From: Bacteroidia bacterium
GTDB taxonomy: Bacteria > Bacteroidota > Bacteroidia > Chitinophagales > Saprospiraceae
DNA length: 40,603 bases
Direction: 5' to 3'
Assembly: GCA_030426765.1 (NCBI GenBank)
Contig: JAUHXV010000030.1
Coordinates: 1-40,603, forward strand
The position numbers and the translations under genes are program-made. The notes under the pieces were generated by a model. The model was not told where the DNA came from and did not search any database. It was given only the letters and a program-made list of their open reading frames with translations. Position 1 is the stretch's first letter. The number at the start of each line of letters is the position of its first letter. Shown here one piece after another: positions 8,953-17,342 of the stretch.

Positions 8953-9642
8953 TCAGCTTTTTTGAAAATTCAGGAAGAGCAACCGACCGAGGAGCAGTTT
9001 GCTAACATTATGTGTCATAGGGGCACTTTTCAATTTGGCGTTAAGCCACATAAACGGATACAAAAATATCATCAGCCAGAAAGAAGACTTTTGTTTTTTA
9101 TCGATCGACACCTCTGCTGGCTGAAATCCGTATTTCACAGCGACATAATTATACTGGTCAAGGGTTTTGGAGTTGACATGCTGAAGCCCGTCATAATTGC
9201 GCAGTTCGAGCGGACCGAAGCTGTAGTAAAATCCTCTGAATAAGAAACGAATGCGCGACTTTAAAGAAAGTATGTTTGGTGTGGAAAGTAAAAACTGTCC
9301 ATTCGGTTTGAGGATGCGATGGGCTTCCTTAAAGAAATTCTCATGGTCGATGATATGCTCGGATACCTCAATGGCGATCACCAGGTCAAATGCCTGATCC
9401 GGATAAGGGAAGTCACCGGTGACATCCACTTTCCTGCATTCGATATCGTCCAGTTCGAAAATTTCCGGAAACAAGTCACATGCTGAGACGTCGTATCCCA
9501 TGGACAGAAGGCGTTGCGTAAAGGCACCATGACCTGCTCCGATATCCAGTATTTTAGTTGTTGGGGGAAACCCCTTTTTCTCAAAAAATTTTAAAAAGTT
9601 TTCGTGTGTCCCGGGCATGGCAATCGGCCTGATGTCTTTCAT
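8953..9642 (-). CDS. Class I SAM-dependent methyltransferase
   Basis: A 229-residue soluble enzyme. The SAM-binding motif I is ILDIGAGHGAF (about residues 35-45), followed by the acidic loop (VSACDLF) and FDLVIAIEVSEHIIDHENFFKEAHRIL-type motif II/III. The order is that of the Methyltransf_11/UbiE-like group. A hydrophobic aromatic C-terminal segment (SSFWLMIFLYPFMWLNAKL, about 187-205) suggests membrane association or a hydrophobic acceptor. That trait is common among methyltransferases in glycan or lipid pathways. The acceptor is unknown, and no pathway neighbours identify it. Confidence 0.85.
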   Translation of the reverse strand: MKDIRPIAMPGTHENFLKFFEKKGFPPTTKILDIGAGHGAFTQRLLSMGYDVSACDLFPEIFELDDIECRKVDVTGDFPYPDQAFDLVIAIEVSEHIIDHENFFKEAHRILKPNGQFLLSTPNILSLKSRIRFLFRGFYYSFGPLELRNYDGLQHVNSKTLDQYNYVAVKYGFQPAEVSIDKKQKSSFWLMIFLYPFMWLNAKLKSAPMTHNVSKLLLGRLLFLNFQKS

Positions 9643-9739
9643 GTGAAAGTGGATTTGGTTTTTTGTTCCAAAAGAAACGTAAAATTCCCGGAGTTGCCCA
9701 ATTTACATTCAACTAAATATTACATGGACGGGTCTTCTT

Positions 9740-10465
9740 TTATTTCGAAAGAATTTTTCTGGCCAATGCAGGAAAAAGAAATGCAATGGGAAGAAACAAG
9801 CGCATTTTCGGTACGGTGAGTATTTTTCTTTCTCGTTTGAGTTGGGGAAGGATAACTTGTACCAACTCCTCTGCTGACATTTTTTGTTCCGCGCGCCTGG
9901 CGGTCATGCCGGTATCTGTAACAGGAGGAATGAATTCAAAGACGGATATATTCGTTTGCAAAAGTCTGTCTCGCAGACCTGTGGTAAAGTTGCGCATGGC
10001 TGCTTTGCCGGCGCTGTACACAAGGCCATCTGCTTTCGGATACGCGCCAAGCCCGGAAGTCGTATTGATGATACATGCTTTATGGGCATTGTGTAATAGT
10101 GGAATCAGGAGTTGGGTAAGAACCAGTTGTCCGGTGACATTGGTATTGATTTCCATGGCGATTTTAGCAGGAGAAATCGCTGCATCCGCGAAGTCGTAAT
10201 TGTATTGCACACCTGCATTGTTAAAGAGCATATTCAATCTGGGAAACTTGTTTTGAATGTCTGTGACGACCTTCTCGATCTCCTCAGTATTTGAAAGGTC
10301 GCAAGCCAGCGTATAAAAGCCTTCTTCCTGAAGTGTTTTCATTTTTTCAAGGTTGCGTCCAAGCAGGATGACATTATTGCCAAGTTGCAACAGGGAACGA
10401 CCAAGGCTTAAACCGATACCTGATGTTCCGCCTGTGATGAGGATAGTGTTGTGAGTGAGTTGCAT
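9740..10465 (-). CDS. Short-chain dehydrogenase/reductase (DltE-like)
   Basis: A 241-residue classical SDR. The NAD(P)-binding TGGTSGIG motif is at residues 11-18 and the NNAG motif at 82-85. The catalytic residues are Ser137 (INTTSG), Tyr150 and Lys154 (VYSAGK). The central part (acidic helix after CDLSNTEEI, FEFIPPVTDTGM at about 175) resembles DltE-type oxidoreductases. The substrate is unknown. It is the last gene of a closely spaced set (22 bp after the outer-membrane protein gene) downstream of a Crp/Fnr regulator, so it is probably part of that regulator's response. Confidence 0.88.
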   Translation of the reverse strand: MQLTHNTILITGGTSGIGLSLGRSLLQLGNNVILLGRNLEKMKTLQEEGFYTLACDLSNTEEIEKVVTDIQNKFPRLNMLFNNAGVQYNYDFADAAISPAKIAMEINTNVTGQLVLTQLLIPLLHNAHKACIINTTSGLGAYPKADGLVYSAGKAAMRNFTTGLRDRLLQTNISVFEFIPPVTDTGMTARRAEQKMSAEELVQVILPQLKRERKILTVPKMRLFLPIAFLFPALARKILSK

Positions 10466-10487
10466 AATATTCTTTTTAAAAGGTTAT

Positions 10488-11201
10488 TTATTGGTCAAAC
10501 CGATAGGATAGTCCCATGTGGAAGACTTTATACAGGTTAGTGACATTCTTTTTGAAGTGGGTCTGTAATCCTGATGACAAGGCATCACGCGATTGCAGGG
10601 ATAAGGAAGATGTGCCTGAAAACGAATGTGAGGGTTTAGCCATTTGTCCCCACGCAGGGGTCCATTCGAAGCCGGCAGATATTCCATTTTTAAAATTGTA
10701 CTGGTAACCAATACCCAGCGCAAATCCTCCGCCCGCAGGACGTGTTTGTTGGATGACAATCATCCCGGTAATGTGCTCATCATGGATAACTCTTTGTCGA
10801 TCATCAAACATCATGGTTTCGGTGTCTTTTCCATTCCAGACATATCCGGCCGACAGGTAGGGTCCGTTTTTAATCGGAGTGATGCGGCATTGGATCATGG
10901 CCCGTTGGCCGACTGATTCTGAGGATGCAGTCAAACCTTCAAGGCCAGTTGCGCTGGCGTTAAAAGAAGAAGCGTTCCTGCTGATTTGATCTTTGAGTTG
11001 GTATATGATTCCCGCGTATAAATGGTCGTTGATCTGATACCCCAGGGTGAAGCTTGGCTTGAAGCTGCCACCGGAAGGAATCTCTCCCAGACCAATTCCG
11101 ATTTGCCAATACCCACCGGGTGCAGTTTCGTTGTGCTGTCCAAAGAGCGCACGTCCGGAAAAAAGGGATAAGAGTATGAGTAAAATTTTCATTCGTTGCA
11201 T
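10488..11201 (-). CDS. Predicted outer-membrane beta-barrel protein
   Basis: A 237-residue protein with a signal peptide (MKILLILLSLFSGRALFGQ from the ATG at 11192; the ATG at 11201 adds three residues). The mature part alternates hydrophobic and polar residues with many Gly and aromatic positions (GYWQIGIGLG, FTLGYQINDHLYAGIIYQL, YLSAGYVW, FALGIGYQYNF, FHMGLSYRF). It ends close to a strand with an aromatic residue near the C-terminus. This is the pattern of small outer-membrane barrels. No specific family was recognised. It lies between a small membrane protein (12 bp) and the SDR gene (22 bp). Confidence 0.7.
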   Translation of the reverse strand: MQRMKILLILLSLFSGRALFGQHNETAPGGYWQIGIGLGEIPSGGSFKPSFTLGYQINDHLYAGIIYQLKDQISRNASSFNASATGLEGLTASSESVGQRAMIQCRITPIKNGPYLSAGYVWNGKDTETMMFDDRQRVIHDEHITGMIVIQQTRPAGGGFALGIGYQYNFKNGISAGFEWTPAWGQMAKPSHSFSGTSSLSLQSRDALSSGLQTHFKKNVTNLYKVFHMGLSYRFDQ

Positions 11202-11213
11202 GGCGTATGATTT

Positions 11214-11501
11214 TCAGGAGTGAATAAATCGAATGAAAAGTCGAATACCTTGAATGAGCAGGACGCCGATGCATGTATTGACAAGTAACATGGCCAAGGT
11301 AGCACCGTAGAGGCCTAGTTTTCTGATCGCCAGGCTATCGCCAATGCCGGTATCATAGCCAAACCATTGTGTGATGATTACCCACGCATTGAGGTGCTCG
11401 GCTTCTGCTCCAAGCACATAATCTATGATGATCATAATGCAAAGAGAGGCAAGCGTGGCTGCCGCATAAATAAGAAAAGGATGGTTGAATAAAGCTTTCA
11501 T
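11214..11501 (-). CDS. Small inner-membrane protein, unknown function
   Basis: A 95-residue protein from the ATG at 11501 (MKALFNHPFL); an upstream in-frame start would add 15 polar residues and run into the putative promoter. Two clear membrane helices (about 8-27 and 60-85) flank a polar segment with the sequence AEAEHLNAWVIITQWFGYD. I do not recognise a family. It is the first gene after a 79-bp gap behind the Crp/Fnr regulator gene. That gap carries an FNR-box-like palindrome, so this gene probably begins a regulated sub-operon with the barrel protein and the SDR. Confidence 0.65.
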   Translation of the reverse strand: MKALFNHPFLIYAAATLASLCIMIIIDYVLGAEAEHLNAWVIITQWFGYDTGIGDSLAIRKLGLYGATLAMLLVNTCIGVLLIQGIRLFIRFIHS

Positions 11502-11526
11502 GATGTGTATGTTTTTAAGTCCGATG

Positions 11527-11570
11527 CAAAGGTGCGACCGACTCAAAACCTACACATTAACCTATGTTAA
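11527..11570 (-). promoter_or_regulatory. Crp/Fnr-type operator and promoter
   Basis: A perfect 14-bp palindrome TTAAC-N4-GTTAA (11557-11570) has the geometry of an FNR/CRP-family box (TTGAT-N4-ATCAA). Downstream on the minus strand, CACCTTTG (11527-11534) matches TAnnTTTG except for its first base. A start about six bases after it (near 11521) would place the palindrome centre about 42 bp upstream, the classic class II activator position. A Crp/Fnr gene lies immediately upstream. Confidence 0.5.
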
Positions 11571-11580
11571 GGAATGGCCA

Positions 11581-12165
11581 TTATCCTTTTTGGCCTAATT
11601 GTGCGCGTATTCTGCTGAGCTGGATTGGCGTGATGCCTAGATAGGAAGCGATATGATACTGAGGTATTTGGTTCTCGAGGTCAGGATAATCTTCCCGGAA
11701 GAGGAGATAGTTGGTCGTAGCATCATTAGTCACCATGCGGATGTCGTGTTTTTCTTTTTGTATCCAGATATGCTCCATGATGGCAAGAAAGACGGACTCG
11801 AGGCAACGATGTGTTTGAAATAGAGCCCTGAAAGATTGATAGGAAAACCGAACTAACTGACAAGCTGTTAAAGCCTGAAAGGAAAGTGTTGATGGCGCTT
11901 CGGTCAGTAAAGCGGTCAGTGGAGTGGGAAACATGCCGGGAATAAAAAACGTCTTGTTGTATTCATTGCCTTCTTTGTTGTAAAAAACGCGTACCACACC
12001 TTCGAGGAGGAAAAAGCAGTCCTGCGCTCTCGAGCCTTCCTGCAATAAAAACTCATTTCGTTGTAAGGACAATGGTTGCATCAGTTTTTCCAGATCAGAC
12101 CATGCTTCCTCTGTAAGCGGATGGATTTGGTTGAGATGGTGACAAACAGCCTGGTACGGTCCCAT
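11581..12165 (-). CDS. Crp/Fnr family transcriptional regulator
   Basis: A 194-residue protein. The N-terminal half (about residues 15-115) is a cyclic-nucleotide-binding beta-roll (RNEFLLQEGSRAQDCFFLLEGVVRVFY...KTFFIPGMFPTPLTALL). A dimerisation helix (about 110-135) and a short C-terminal helix-turn-helix (IPQYHIASYLGITPIQLSRIRAQL, about 166-190) follow. This is the Bacteroidota subgroup of Crp/Fnr regulators, which often lacks a clear effector. No cysteine cluster for an FNR-type FeS centre is visible. It starts 3 bp after the stop of the upstream membrane protein gene. A matching palindrome lies just downstream of its stop. Confidence 0.88.
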   Translation of the reverse strand: MGPYQAVCHHLNQIHPLTEEAWSDLEKLMQPLSLQRNEFLLQEGSRAQDCFFLLEGVVRVFYNKEGNEYNKTFFIPGMFPTPLTALLTEAPSTLSFQALTACQLVRFSYQSFRALFQTHRCLESVFLAIMEHIWIQKEKHDIRMVTNDATTNYLLFREDYPDLENQIPQYHIASYLGITPIQLSRIRAQLGQKG

Positions 12166-12168
12166 GGG

Positions 12169-12600
12169 TTAGTGCGTTGTGTCTTTGGGGAGGGCGAATG
12201 GCAATTTCTTTCCTGATGTAAACATATAGACGATGCCGTGCAGTGAGATACCGGCCAGAATCATATACAAACTGTATCGCGTTAGCGGCCTTTCGATATG
12301 AGTAGGAGGAAGCTCGGTGAAAAAGGCATAGACTACGAGTCCTGTTGCTGCAAATGTGATAACAGATGCCAGCCACTGAACAGGTCGCCAGAATGGAATT
12401 TGTACGCTGTGCAGATTTATACCTAGTGCGATGTGAATGAGCCCAAACAAAAGAATGTACAGATGCCCTGCGCGAAACAAAGCGCGTTGCATCAGTTCCA
12501 TGTCGCGCAGATGATCATATTGGTGGTGCATATATTGGCCCGTCAGTAAAAACAATACCACGATTAGAATGCCACTGTAAAAATGAAGTTTTCCCATCAT
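12169..12600 (-). CDS. Four-helix inner-membrane protein
   Basis: A 143-residue membrane protein with four hydrophobic helices: about 5-21, 43-62 (ILLFGLIHIALGI), 73-95 (WLASVITFAATGLVVYAFF) and 109-127. Conserved-looking histidines sit in or near the helices (HFYSG, MHHQYDH, AGHLYI, LIHIALG, LHGIVY). That could mean metal or haem contacts, but I cannot confirm it. It is tightly packed between the DoxX gene (3 bp) and the Crp/Fnr gene (3 bp), which suggests a shared respiratory or redox-stress role. Confidence 0.7.
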   Translation of the reverse strand: MMGKLHFYSGILIVVLFLLTGQYMHHQYDHLRDMELMQRALFRAGHLYILLFGLIHIALGINLHSVQIPFWRPVQWLASVITFAATGLVVYAFFTELPPTHIERPLTRYSLYMILAGISLHGIVYMFTSGKKLPFALPKDTTH

Positions 12601-12603
12601 AGG

Positions 12604-13053
12604 TTATTGGTTTTCGGATCGGTCATTTTTTATCTTGGAGTAGGCATGGACAGAGATTCTGCCTGCGCCGGTAAACAACAGGGTCAGGCATCCGAACAGC
12701 ATGGCCAGTGCGGGAGTCATCGCTTCCACCGAGTCATGTGATGGCAGATGCACAAACACCAGGGCTATGATAAAGTTAATGATCATCAGCGAAGACGCCA
12801 GCCTGATTTTATACCCTGCGAGGATCATGACCGAACACAAAAACTGAGCATACACGGAGAGCACAGCACTGGCAAGGGGAAATGGAAATTGGTTGGCTTC
12901 AAGGAATTGAGAAAATTCGGTCATGCGTTCCCAGCTCAATATATTGTCCAGCACACCATACAGTAATCGAGCGCCAATGAACAAACGAAGCAGCAGAAGT
13001 CCAATATAATTGTACCGGACGAAGAAACTGTCAATGTTATGTTTTTCGGACAT
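12604..13053 (-). CDS. DoxX family membrane protein
   Basis: A 149-residue protein with four membrane helices and the DoxX-type layout: first helix LLLLRLFIGARLLYGVLDNI, a loop with WERMTEFSQFLEANQFPFP, then SVYAQFLCSVMILAGYKIRLASSLMIINFIIALVFVH. DoxX-family proteins are linked to quinone or thiol redox chemistry in membranes, but the activity of a given member is rarely known. It begins 5 bp after the stop of the TPR lipoprotein gene and 3 bp before the next membrane protein gene, so it is part of a six- or seven-gene run. Confidence 0.85.
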   Translation of the reverse strand: MSEKHNIDSFFVRYNYIGLLLLRLFIGARLLYGVLDNILSWERMTEFSQFLEANQFPFPLASAVLSVYAQFLCSVMILAGYKIRLASSLMIINFIIALVFVHLPSHDSVEAMTPALAMLFGCLTLLFTGAGRISVHAYSKIKNDRSENQ

Positions 13054-13058
13054 CCTTA

Positions 13059-13820
13059 TTACTTTGCTTTATTCCCTTCCCCGGACAATTCGTTAAAACG
13101 GCGAATATTAAAACTGTCTATTTCAGCCTGCTCTAAAATAAACACGTTCTCCATGATTAGTTTTACAGCCTCGTTTTGATAGCCATGTTTTCTAAATAAT
13201 TGGATGCCGAGTAGGTTGTTCGTGAACACCCTTTGCATGTCACCTGCATCCCTCCAAAATGAAGTGGATAATTCAAGCAATGAATCACTTTCTGTAAATC
13301 TCTCTTGTCTGAAATACACATCTGCAAGGTTGTACCGCGAAACGGCCAGACCTTGTGGAAATTCAACCTCTCGATACAACTGTAAGGCCTGGTGAATATC
13401 CTGTTCAGCAGCCCGAAACTGCCCTGTTTTGCCCTTGAGGAGTCCCGTGTATTTAAAGAGGTTCGCCATTTGCATGGTATCCTGCAACTCAATCCAGTGT
13501 TTCAGTGAAAGGTCTGCATAGATCAGTGCAGAATCTGTTTCAAGTAAATGCTCATCATAGATACTGGCAATGTTGAGATAGAAAATTGCTGCTTTTGGAA
13601 AGTTACTGCGCATTGCATAGGCTGTCGCTACTTGTTTAAAGGCTTCAATAGCCTCTCTCGGATTTCGTTGATATAGCTCAAACCCTTTTTCCTCAAGAGC
13701 TTTCAAGGTTGCTTCACTATCGACGGTTGCCGAAGGTGCGTTGTTTGGGCTCGGCCTACAACCAAGCATGATGATCGATAGCACAGATAAAATGTAGTGC
13801 GTAATTGTCCAGGTTGGCAT
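13059..13820 (-). CDS. TPR-repeat lipoprotein
   Basis: A 253-residue protein from the ATG at 13820, which places a lipoprotein signal (MPTWTITHYILSVLSIIMLGC) at the N-terminus; a GTG 57 bases upstream would bury it. The mature part consists of TPR-like helical pairs: GFELYQRNPREAIEAFKQVA, AAIFYLNIASIYDEHL, LFKYTGLLKGKTGQFRAAEQDI, VSRYNLADVYFRQERF and FTNNLLGIQLFRKHG. It probably works as a periplasmic protein-interaction module. It is the first gene of the run leading to DoxX and the Crp/Fnr regulator. Confidence 0.75.
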   Translation of the reverse strand: MPTWTITHYILSVLSIIMLGCRPSPNNAPSATVDSEATLKALEEKGFELYQRNPREAIEAFKQVATAYAMRSNFPKAAIFYLNIASIYDEHLLETDSALIYADLSLKHWIELQDTMQMANLFKYTGLLKGKTGQFRAAEQDIHQALQLYREVEFPQGLAVSRYNLADVYFRQERFTESDSLLELSTSFWRDAGDMQRVFTNNLLGIQLFRKHGYQNEAVKLIMENVFILEQAEIDSFNIRRFNELSGEGNKAK

Positions 13821-14169
13821 ACGTCTTCGTACAATTAACTTTTCCTGAGGCAAATTTAATCCAAGGTAATGAGACACTTAAGATATGGCAAATGGAATTG
13901 AATAGTTTTTATCTGTCTCCGTTTACAGATGTTTTCTCTTTTGATTTGCTATACTTTTTATGATTTCCACAGATGTGCAGATACGCGCGATATACCGAGT
14001 CGTCAATTCTGAAAAGAATCAAGCAATAGCCAGAACATATTTCTCATTGTGGAATAGGGCAGGACAAGCACATCAAAGCTATGTATAGTATTATAGTACT
14101 GGATACGGGTTGACTGCTCGTAGAAGGGCTGCAGAGGGCCTCTGCGTTGAAATCACATGCTGCAGGTGC
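13821..14169. other. Intergenic region with two inverted repeats
   Basis: No credible gene is visible in these 349 bases. Two inverted repeats stand out. ATCTGT...ACAGAT (13911-13930) lies about 90-110 bp upstream of the TPR lipoprotein gene. A perfect GCAGAG-GGC-CTCTGC palindrome (14131-14145) lies just after the gltS stop. The latter has no T-run on either side, so it is not a standard intrinsic terminator. A TAGCTTTG element on the minus strand near 14092 is a weak promoter candidate without a matching -33 box. Confidence 0.5.
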
Positions 14170-15393
14170 TTAAAACGTAGACAAAAAATAGGGAATCAGT
14201 ATCGCATTGACGAGATCAATAAAAAAGGCACAGACGAGCGGTACAATGATAAAAGCGAGATGTGAGGCACCATAGCGCACGGTGACCGCAGACATGTTGG
14301 CCATAGCGGTAGGTGTGGCACCCAGACAGAAGCCTCCAAACCCTGCACAAACGACGGTGGCATCGTAGTTTTTTCCCATGGCAGGGAATACTATAAAAAC
14401 AATAAACAGTAAAGCCATGATGCATTGGGCCAGCAGGATCGTGAGAATAGGGCCGGCCAGATCGACCAAGGTCCAGAGTTGCATACTCATCAGCGACATC
14501 GCAAGGAAAGTACCGAGTGACATTTCAGCGATCAGCGCCATAGAGGCAGATCGCGATGGCCAGTTTGTGCCGGTCAGGCGTGGAAAGTTTTTCGGCACTA
14601 CGTTGGTCATGAAGATTCCGGCAAACAGACATGGGACGAAGGTGGGTAACTCCAGGCCAATCTGCACGAGTCCTTTGTTGAGCAGTAAGCCCAGGATGAT
14701 ACAAATGTGAATCGCGAGAATGGCGTCCAGAAAACCCATAGAACTAATCGTGTCCTGACCGGAGGTGGTACGAACGCCGACACTCAGATGCTTTTGTTTG
14801 TCAGGTGTAAGCTTGTATCGATCAATTAAAAATTTGGCGATTGGTCCTCCGATGAGGCTGGCGAGTATCAGTCCAAAAGTAGCGCAGGCGATGCCGATTT
14901 CCATGGCATTGGCTATGCTGTACTCTTCTCCAATGCGGGGTGCCCAGGCTATAGCGGTACCATGACCGCCGATGAGAGACACGGAGCCGCCCAACATGCC
15001 TACCTGGCCAGGCTGTCCAAAGAGCAGTGCAATGGAAATACCCGTCAGGTTTTGTACGATCATAAAGAAGATAGTGATGGCCAGCAGAATGAGCAGCGGT
15101 TTTCCTCCGGCCATCAGGTCCTTAAAACTTGCATTGATTCCAATGGTCGTAAAAAAATATACCAGAAGAAAATCCCTGAACGACAGGTCGAACTCAATGG
15201 CAATGCCCGTAATCCAATACACGAGTCCGAAGAGGATGGAAAAGATCAACCCTCCGGTGACCGGATCGGGAATGCTGAATTCGCGTAAGACCCTGCTCTT
15301 TTCGTTGATCCTGCGTCCGACAAAAAGAACGAGGATTCCAAGTGTGGTCGTAAGCCCGGTGCCCAGAGGCACAATGCCGTCAGAGAGTTCCAT
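14170..15393 (-). CDS. gltS: Sodium/glutamate symporter GltS
   Basis: A 407-residue inner-membrane protein with about ten hydrophobic helices. Two pore-loop regions of the ESS/GltS family are visible. The first is the segment with GGSVSLIGGHGTAIAWAP (about 135-150), the second AGFGGFCLGATPTAMANMSAVT (about 347-368), each with the Gly-rich signature of the family. Length matches E. coli GltS. It should import L-glutamate with Na+. It stands alone, 107 bp from the pentapeptide-repeat gene upstream, and no regulator is adjacent. Confidence 0.92.
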   Translation of the reverse strand: MELSDGIVPLGTGLTTTLGILVLFVGRRINEKSRVLREFSIPDPVTGGLIFSILFGLVYWITGIAIEFDLSFRDFLLVYFFTTIGINASFKDLMAGGKPLLILLAITIFFMIVQNLTGISIALLFGQPGQVGMLGGSVSLIGGHGTAIAWAPRIGEEYSIANAMEIGIACATFGLILASLIGGPIAKFLIDRYKLTPDKQKHLSVGVRTTSGQDTISSMGFLDAILAIHICIILGLLLNKGLVQIGLELPTFVPCLFAGIFMTNVVPKNFPRLTGTNWPSRSASMALIAEMSLGTFLAMSLMSMQLWTLVDLAGPILTILLAQCIMALLFIVFIVFPAMGKNYDATVVCAGFGGFCLGATPTAMANMSAVTVRYGASHLAFIIVPLVCAFFIDLVNAILIPYFLSTF

Positions 15394-15500
15394 TGTATAC
15401 CTGTGCAGTTAAAGACAAAAATCAATTGTCGGCAGAAAGATAGGCATTGCTCTTTTGATTATTAGCGTGGAAGATAGAAAGCCGGTTGGACGCATACGGT

Positions 15501-16079
15501 TCAGGGCATATCTATTCTCAGATCATATTTTGTCAATAGGCCGGCAATGCCGTAAAGCGAAAATCTGGCTTTCCTGATACGGTTGTTTTCCGGATCTATG
15601 GTATAGTTTTTTGCGGTCCGAAAATCTGCCTTCTCGAGTTGGGTGTGATCAAAAATGGCATGCAGCAGGTCGCATTCCTCAAATACAGCTTCTGAGAGGT
15701 TGCATTCCGTAAAGTCCACTTCATGGAGTTGTGATTGTCTGAATATGGTTTTTCGAAGATCCTGTTTGTAAAATGTAGCGTGATTCAACTGACAGCTGTC
15801 AAACTCCATTGCAAGACCGGATGAATGACATTGATCAAAAGCCAGGCCGAGCAATTTGCATCCGACAAATTTTACTTCGCGAAACGCTGTGTCGACAAGC
15901 GCAGACATGCTCAGATTGCATTCCGTAAACGAACAGGTATAAAAACGACACGCAGAGAGATCAAGTTCGGACAGATCGCATTGTATAAACTGACAGTTTC
16001 TGTACTCTCCTTCCGGGGGAGAAGTTGATGTAAAGTCATGATTTTCAAAAATTTGTTCTTCGGTATATTGTGATTTCAT
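15501..16079 (-). CDS. Pentapeptide-repeat protein
   Basis: A 192-residue protein made of A(D/N)LXX-type pentapeptide repeats from about residue 23 to 155: CQFIQCDLSELDLSACRF, CSFTECNLSMSALVDTAF, VDFTECNLSEAVFEECDL and similar. These fold into a right-handed four-sided beta-helix. Size and layout resemble Qnr/MfpA-like gyrase-protecting proteins, including a short non-repeat C-terminus. The sequence alone does not establish that role. The C-terminal tail (ARFSLYGIAGLLTKYDLRIDMP) resembles the dimerisation tail of such proteins. A cytoplasmic location is likely because no signal peptide is present. Confidence 0.85.
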   Translation of the reverse strand: MKSQYTEEQIFENHDFTSTSPPEGEYRNCQFIQCDLSELDLSACRFYTCSFTECNLSMSALVDTAFREVKFVGCKLLGLAFDQCHSSGLAMEFDSCQLNHATFYKQDLRKTIFRQSQLHEVDFTECNLSEAVFEECDLLHAIFDHTQLEKADFRTAKNYTIDPENNRIRKARFSLYGIAGLLTKYDLRIDMP

Positions 16080-16177
16080 GTGTTTTTACAATTGATTTGT
16101 GTAGAAAACTCCTATTGATGAAAGGTGAGTGCCGATAACATTTCAGTATACCATGGCTAAATAAAATATACTAGACT

Positions 16178-17212
16178 CTATCCTTTTTCTCTTTGCAGGA
16201 TTTTTAAAATCCGGCTGTATATGATTTCTGAGAGATTCCATTCGTACCCCTTGAAATTGGAAGGTGTGGTAAATTGCACAACCACCGCATCAATATCCGG
16301 ATGGTATTTTGCAATGCTTTGATATCCGGGCACCAGACCAGTGTGTCCATATTCATACAGTGTTGCATAGATGGCTTGTTCTTCCTGAGTGAACAGCGAA
16401 CCCTCATTCAGGGCCCGGAGGAAAATACCAACGTCTTCTGCAGTCGCCACCATGCCCTGGTTGTCCGATTTTAGATCAAGCGGATAGCCAACATGGTAGC
16501 CGCTCATGATTTCCTCCGTATTCACTTCATGAATGGAACTAAAAGTATTCTTTAATGCCAGCGGATTCAGAATGTTTGCCTGGATGTATGTAAAATGATC
16601 ATACCCCAGTACTTTATTCATGATCTCCGCGAGCAACAGATAGTTGGTGTTGCTGTACCCATGGTCTTCATCGGGTTTAAATTTGTTTGGCTGATCCAAC
16701 ACGAGTGCCAGTCTTTCTGTATTGTTTTCTTTCGGACTGGCCCAGTATTCAGGGGTATAGGTGTAGTCGGGAATGCCGCTTCGATGTTGCACCAGCATCC
16801 TCACTGTGATTTTATCGGCATATTCAATTCTGTCTTTGAGATCGGGAAAGTAGTCGGTCAGGGTTTTATCGAGATCGAGTTTCGTTTCGACAGATAGTTT
16901 TGTCACTGCCACCGCCGTATAGAGTTTTTGAATACTGGCGATCTTGAACAAAGCCTGAGGATCCGCGGGAATGTTTCGTTTTGGATCATGCCACCCAGCT
17001 GCATAATGCGCAGGAGGTTGGCCTTTCTGATCGACATACACCACAATGCCACCAAAGCCCAGCCTGGTAGCTTGTTCAACTTGTCCCTCTATTGAATCAG
17101 GAAGGGGAAGGATCCATGCTTTGACGAGGATCCAGGGAACAAAAAACAAGGAAAGGATGGTGCCGGAAATCAGGAGAACCTGGAATATTCTTTTGTTTGA
17201 TAATTGCTTCAT
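16178..17212 (-). CDS. Serine hydrolase of the beta-lactamase/PBP4-like (class C) family
   Basis: A 344-residue protein with one N-terminal membrane helix or uncleaved signal (about 9-31). The catalytic S93-x-x-K96 motif (ASIQK), the Tyr186-Ser-Asn188 motif (GYSNTNY) and the HTG motif (His290) are all present in order, so the enzyme is probably active. The family includes D-aminopeptidases, esterases and class C-like beta-lactamases; resistance function should not be assumed. A TACTTTTG -7 element (17227-17234) lies just upstream with a very short leader. Confidence 0.88.
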   Translation of the reverse strand: MKQLSNKRIFQVLLISGTILSLFFVPWILVKAWILPLPDSIEGQVEQATRLGFGGIVVYVDQKGQPPAHYAAGWHDPKRNIPADPQALFKIASIQKLYTAVAVTKLSVETKLDLDKTLTDYFPDLKDRIEYADKITVRMLVQHRSGIPDYTYTPEYWASPKENNTERLALVLDQPNKFKPDEDHGYSNTNYLLLAEIMNKVLGYDHFTYIQANILNPLALKNTFSSIHEVNTEEIMSGYHVGYPLDLKSDNQGMVATAEDVGIFLRALNEGSLFTQEEQAIYATLYEYGHTGLVPGYQSIAKYHPDIDAVVVQFTTPSNFKGYEWNLSEIIYSRILKILQREKG

Positions 17213-17226
17213 GCGTTCGGAGAATG

Positions 17227-17234
17227 CAAAAGTA
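17227..17234 (-). promoter_or_regulatory. -7 promoter element of the serine hydrolase gene
   Basis: Minus-strand TACTTTTG matches TAnnTTTG exactly and predicts a start about nine bases before the ATG at 17212. No good -33 TTG sits 19-21 bp upstream. A perfect 15-bp palindrome (TGGTATTAAATACCA, 17293-17307) lies about 80 bp upstream of the predicted start. Confidence 0.4.
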
Positions 17235-17342
17235 CGACCTTCCTCACTTTTTATGTTTTACCGGAGAATGGAATAGAAAACGGATAGTGCCGTGGTATTA
17301 AATACCATGACTGAGGTAACGGGATACACTTTATTCCACAGG

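Noticed and set aside
16178..17212. Reading the serine hydrolase as an antibiotic-resistance beta-lactamase
   Set aside because: The motifs fit the wide serine hydrolase family; nothing in the sequence or context supports resistance.
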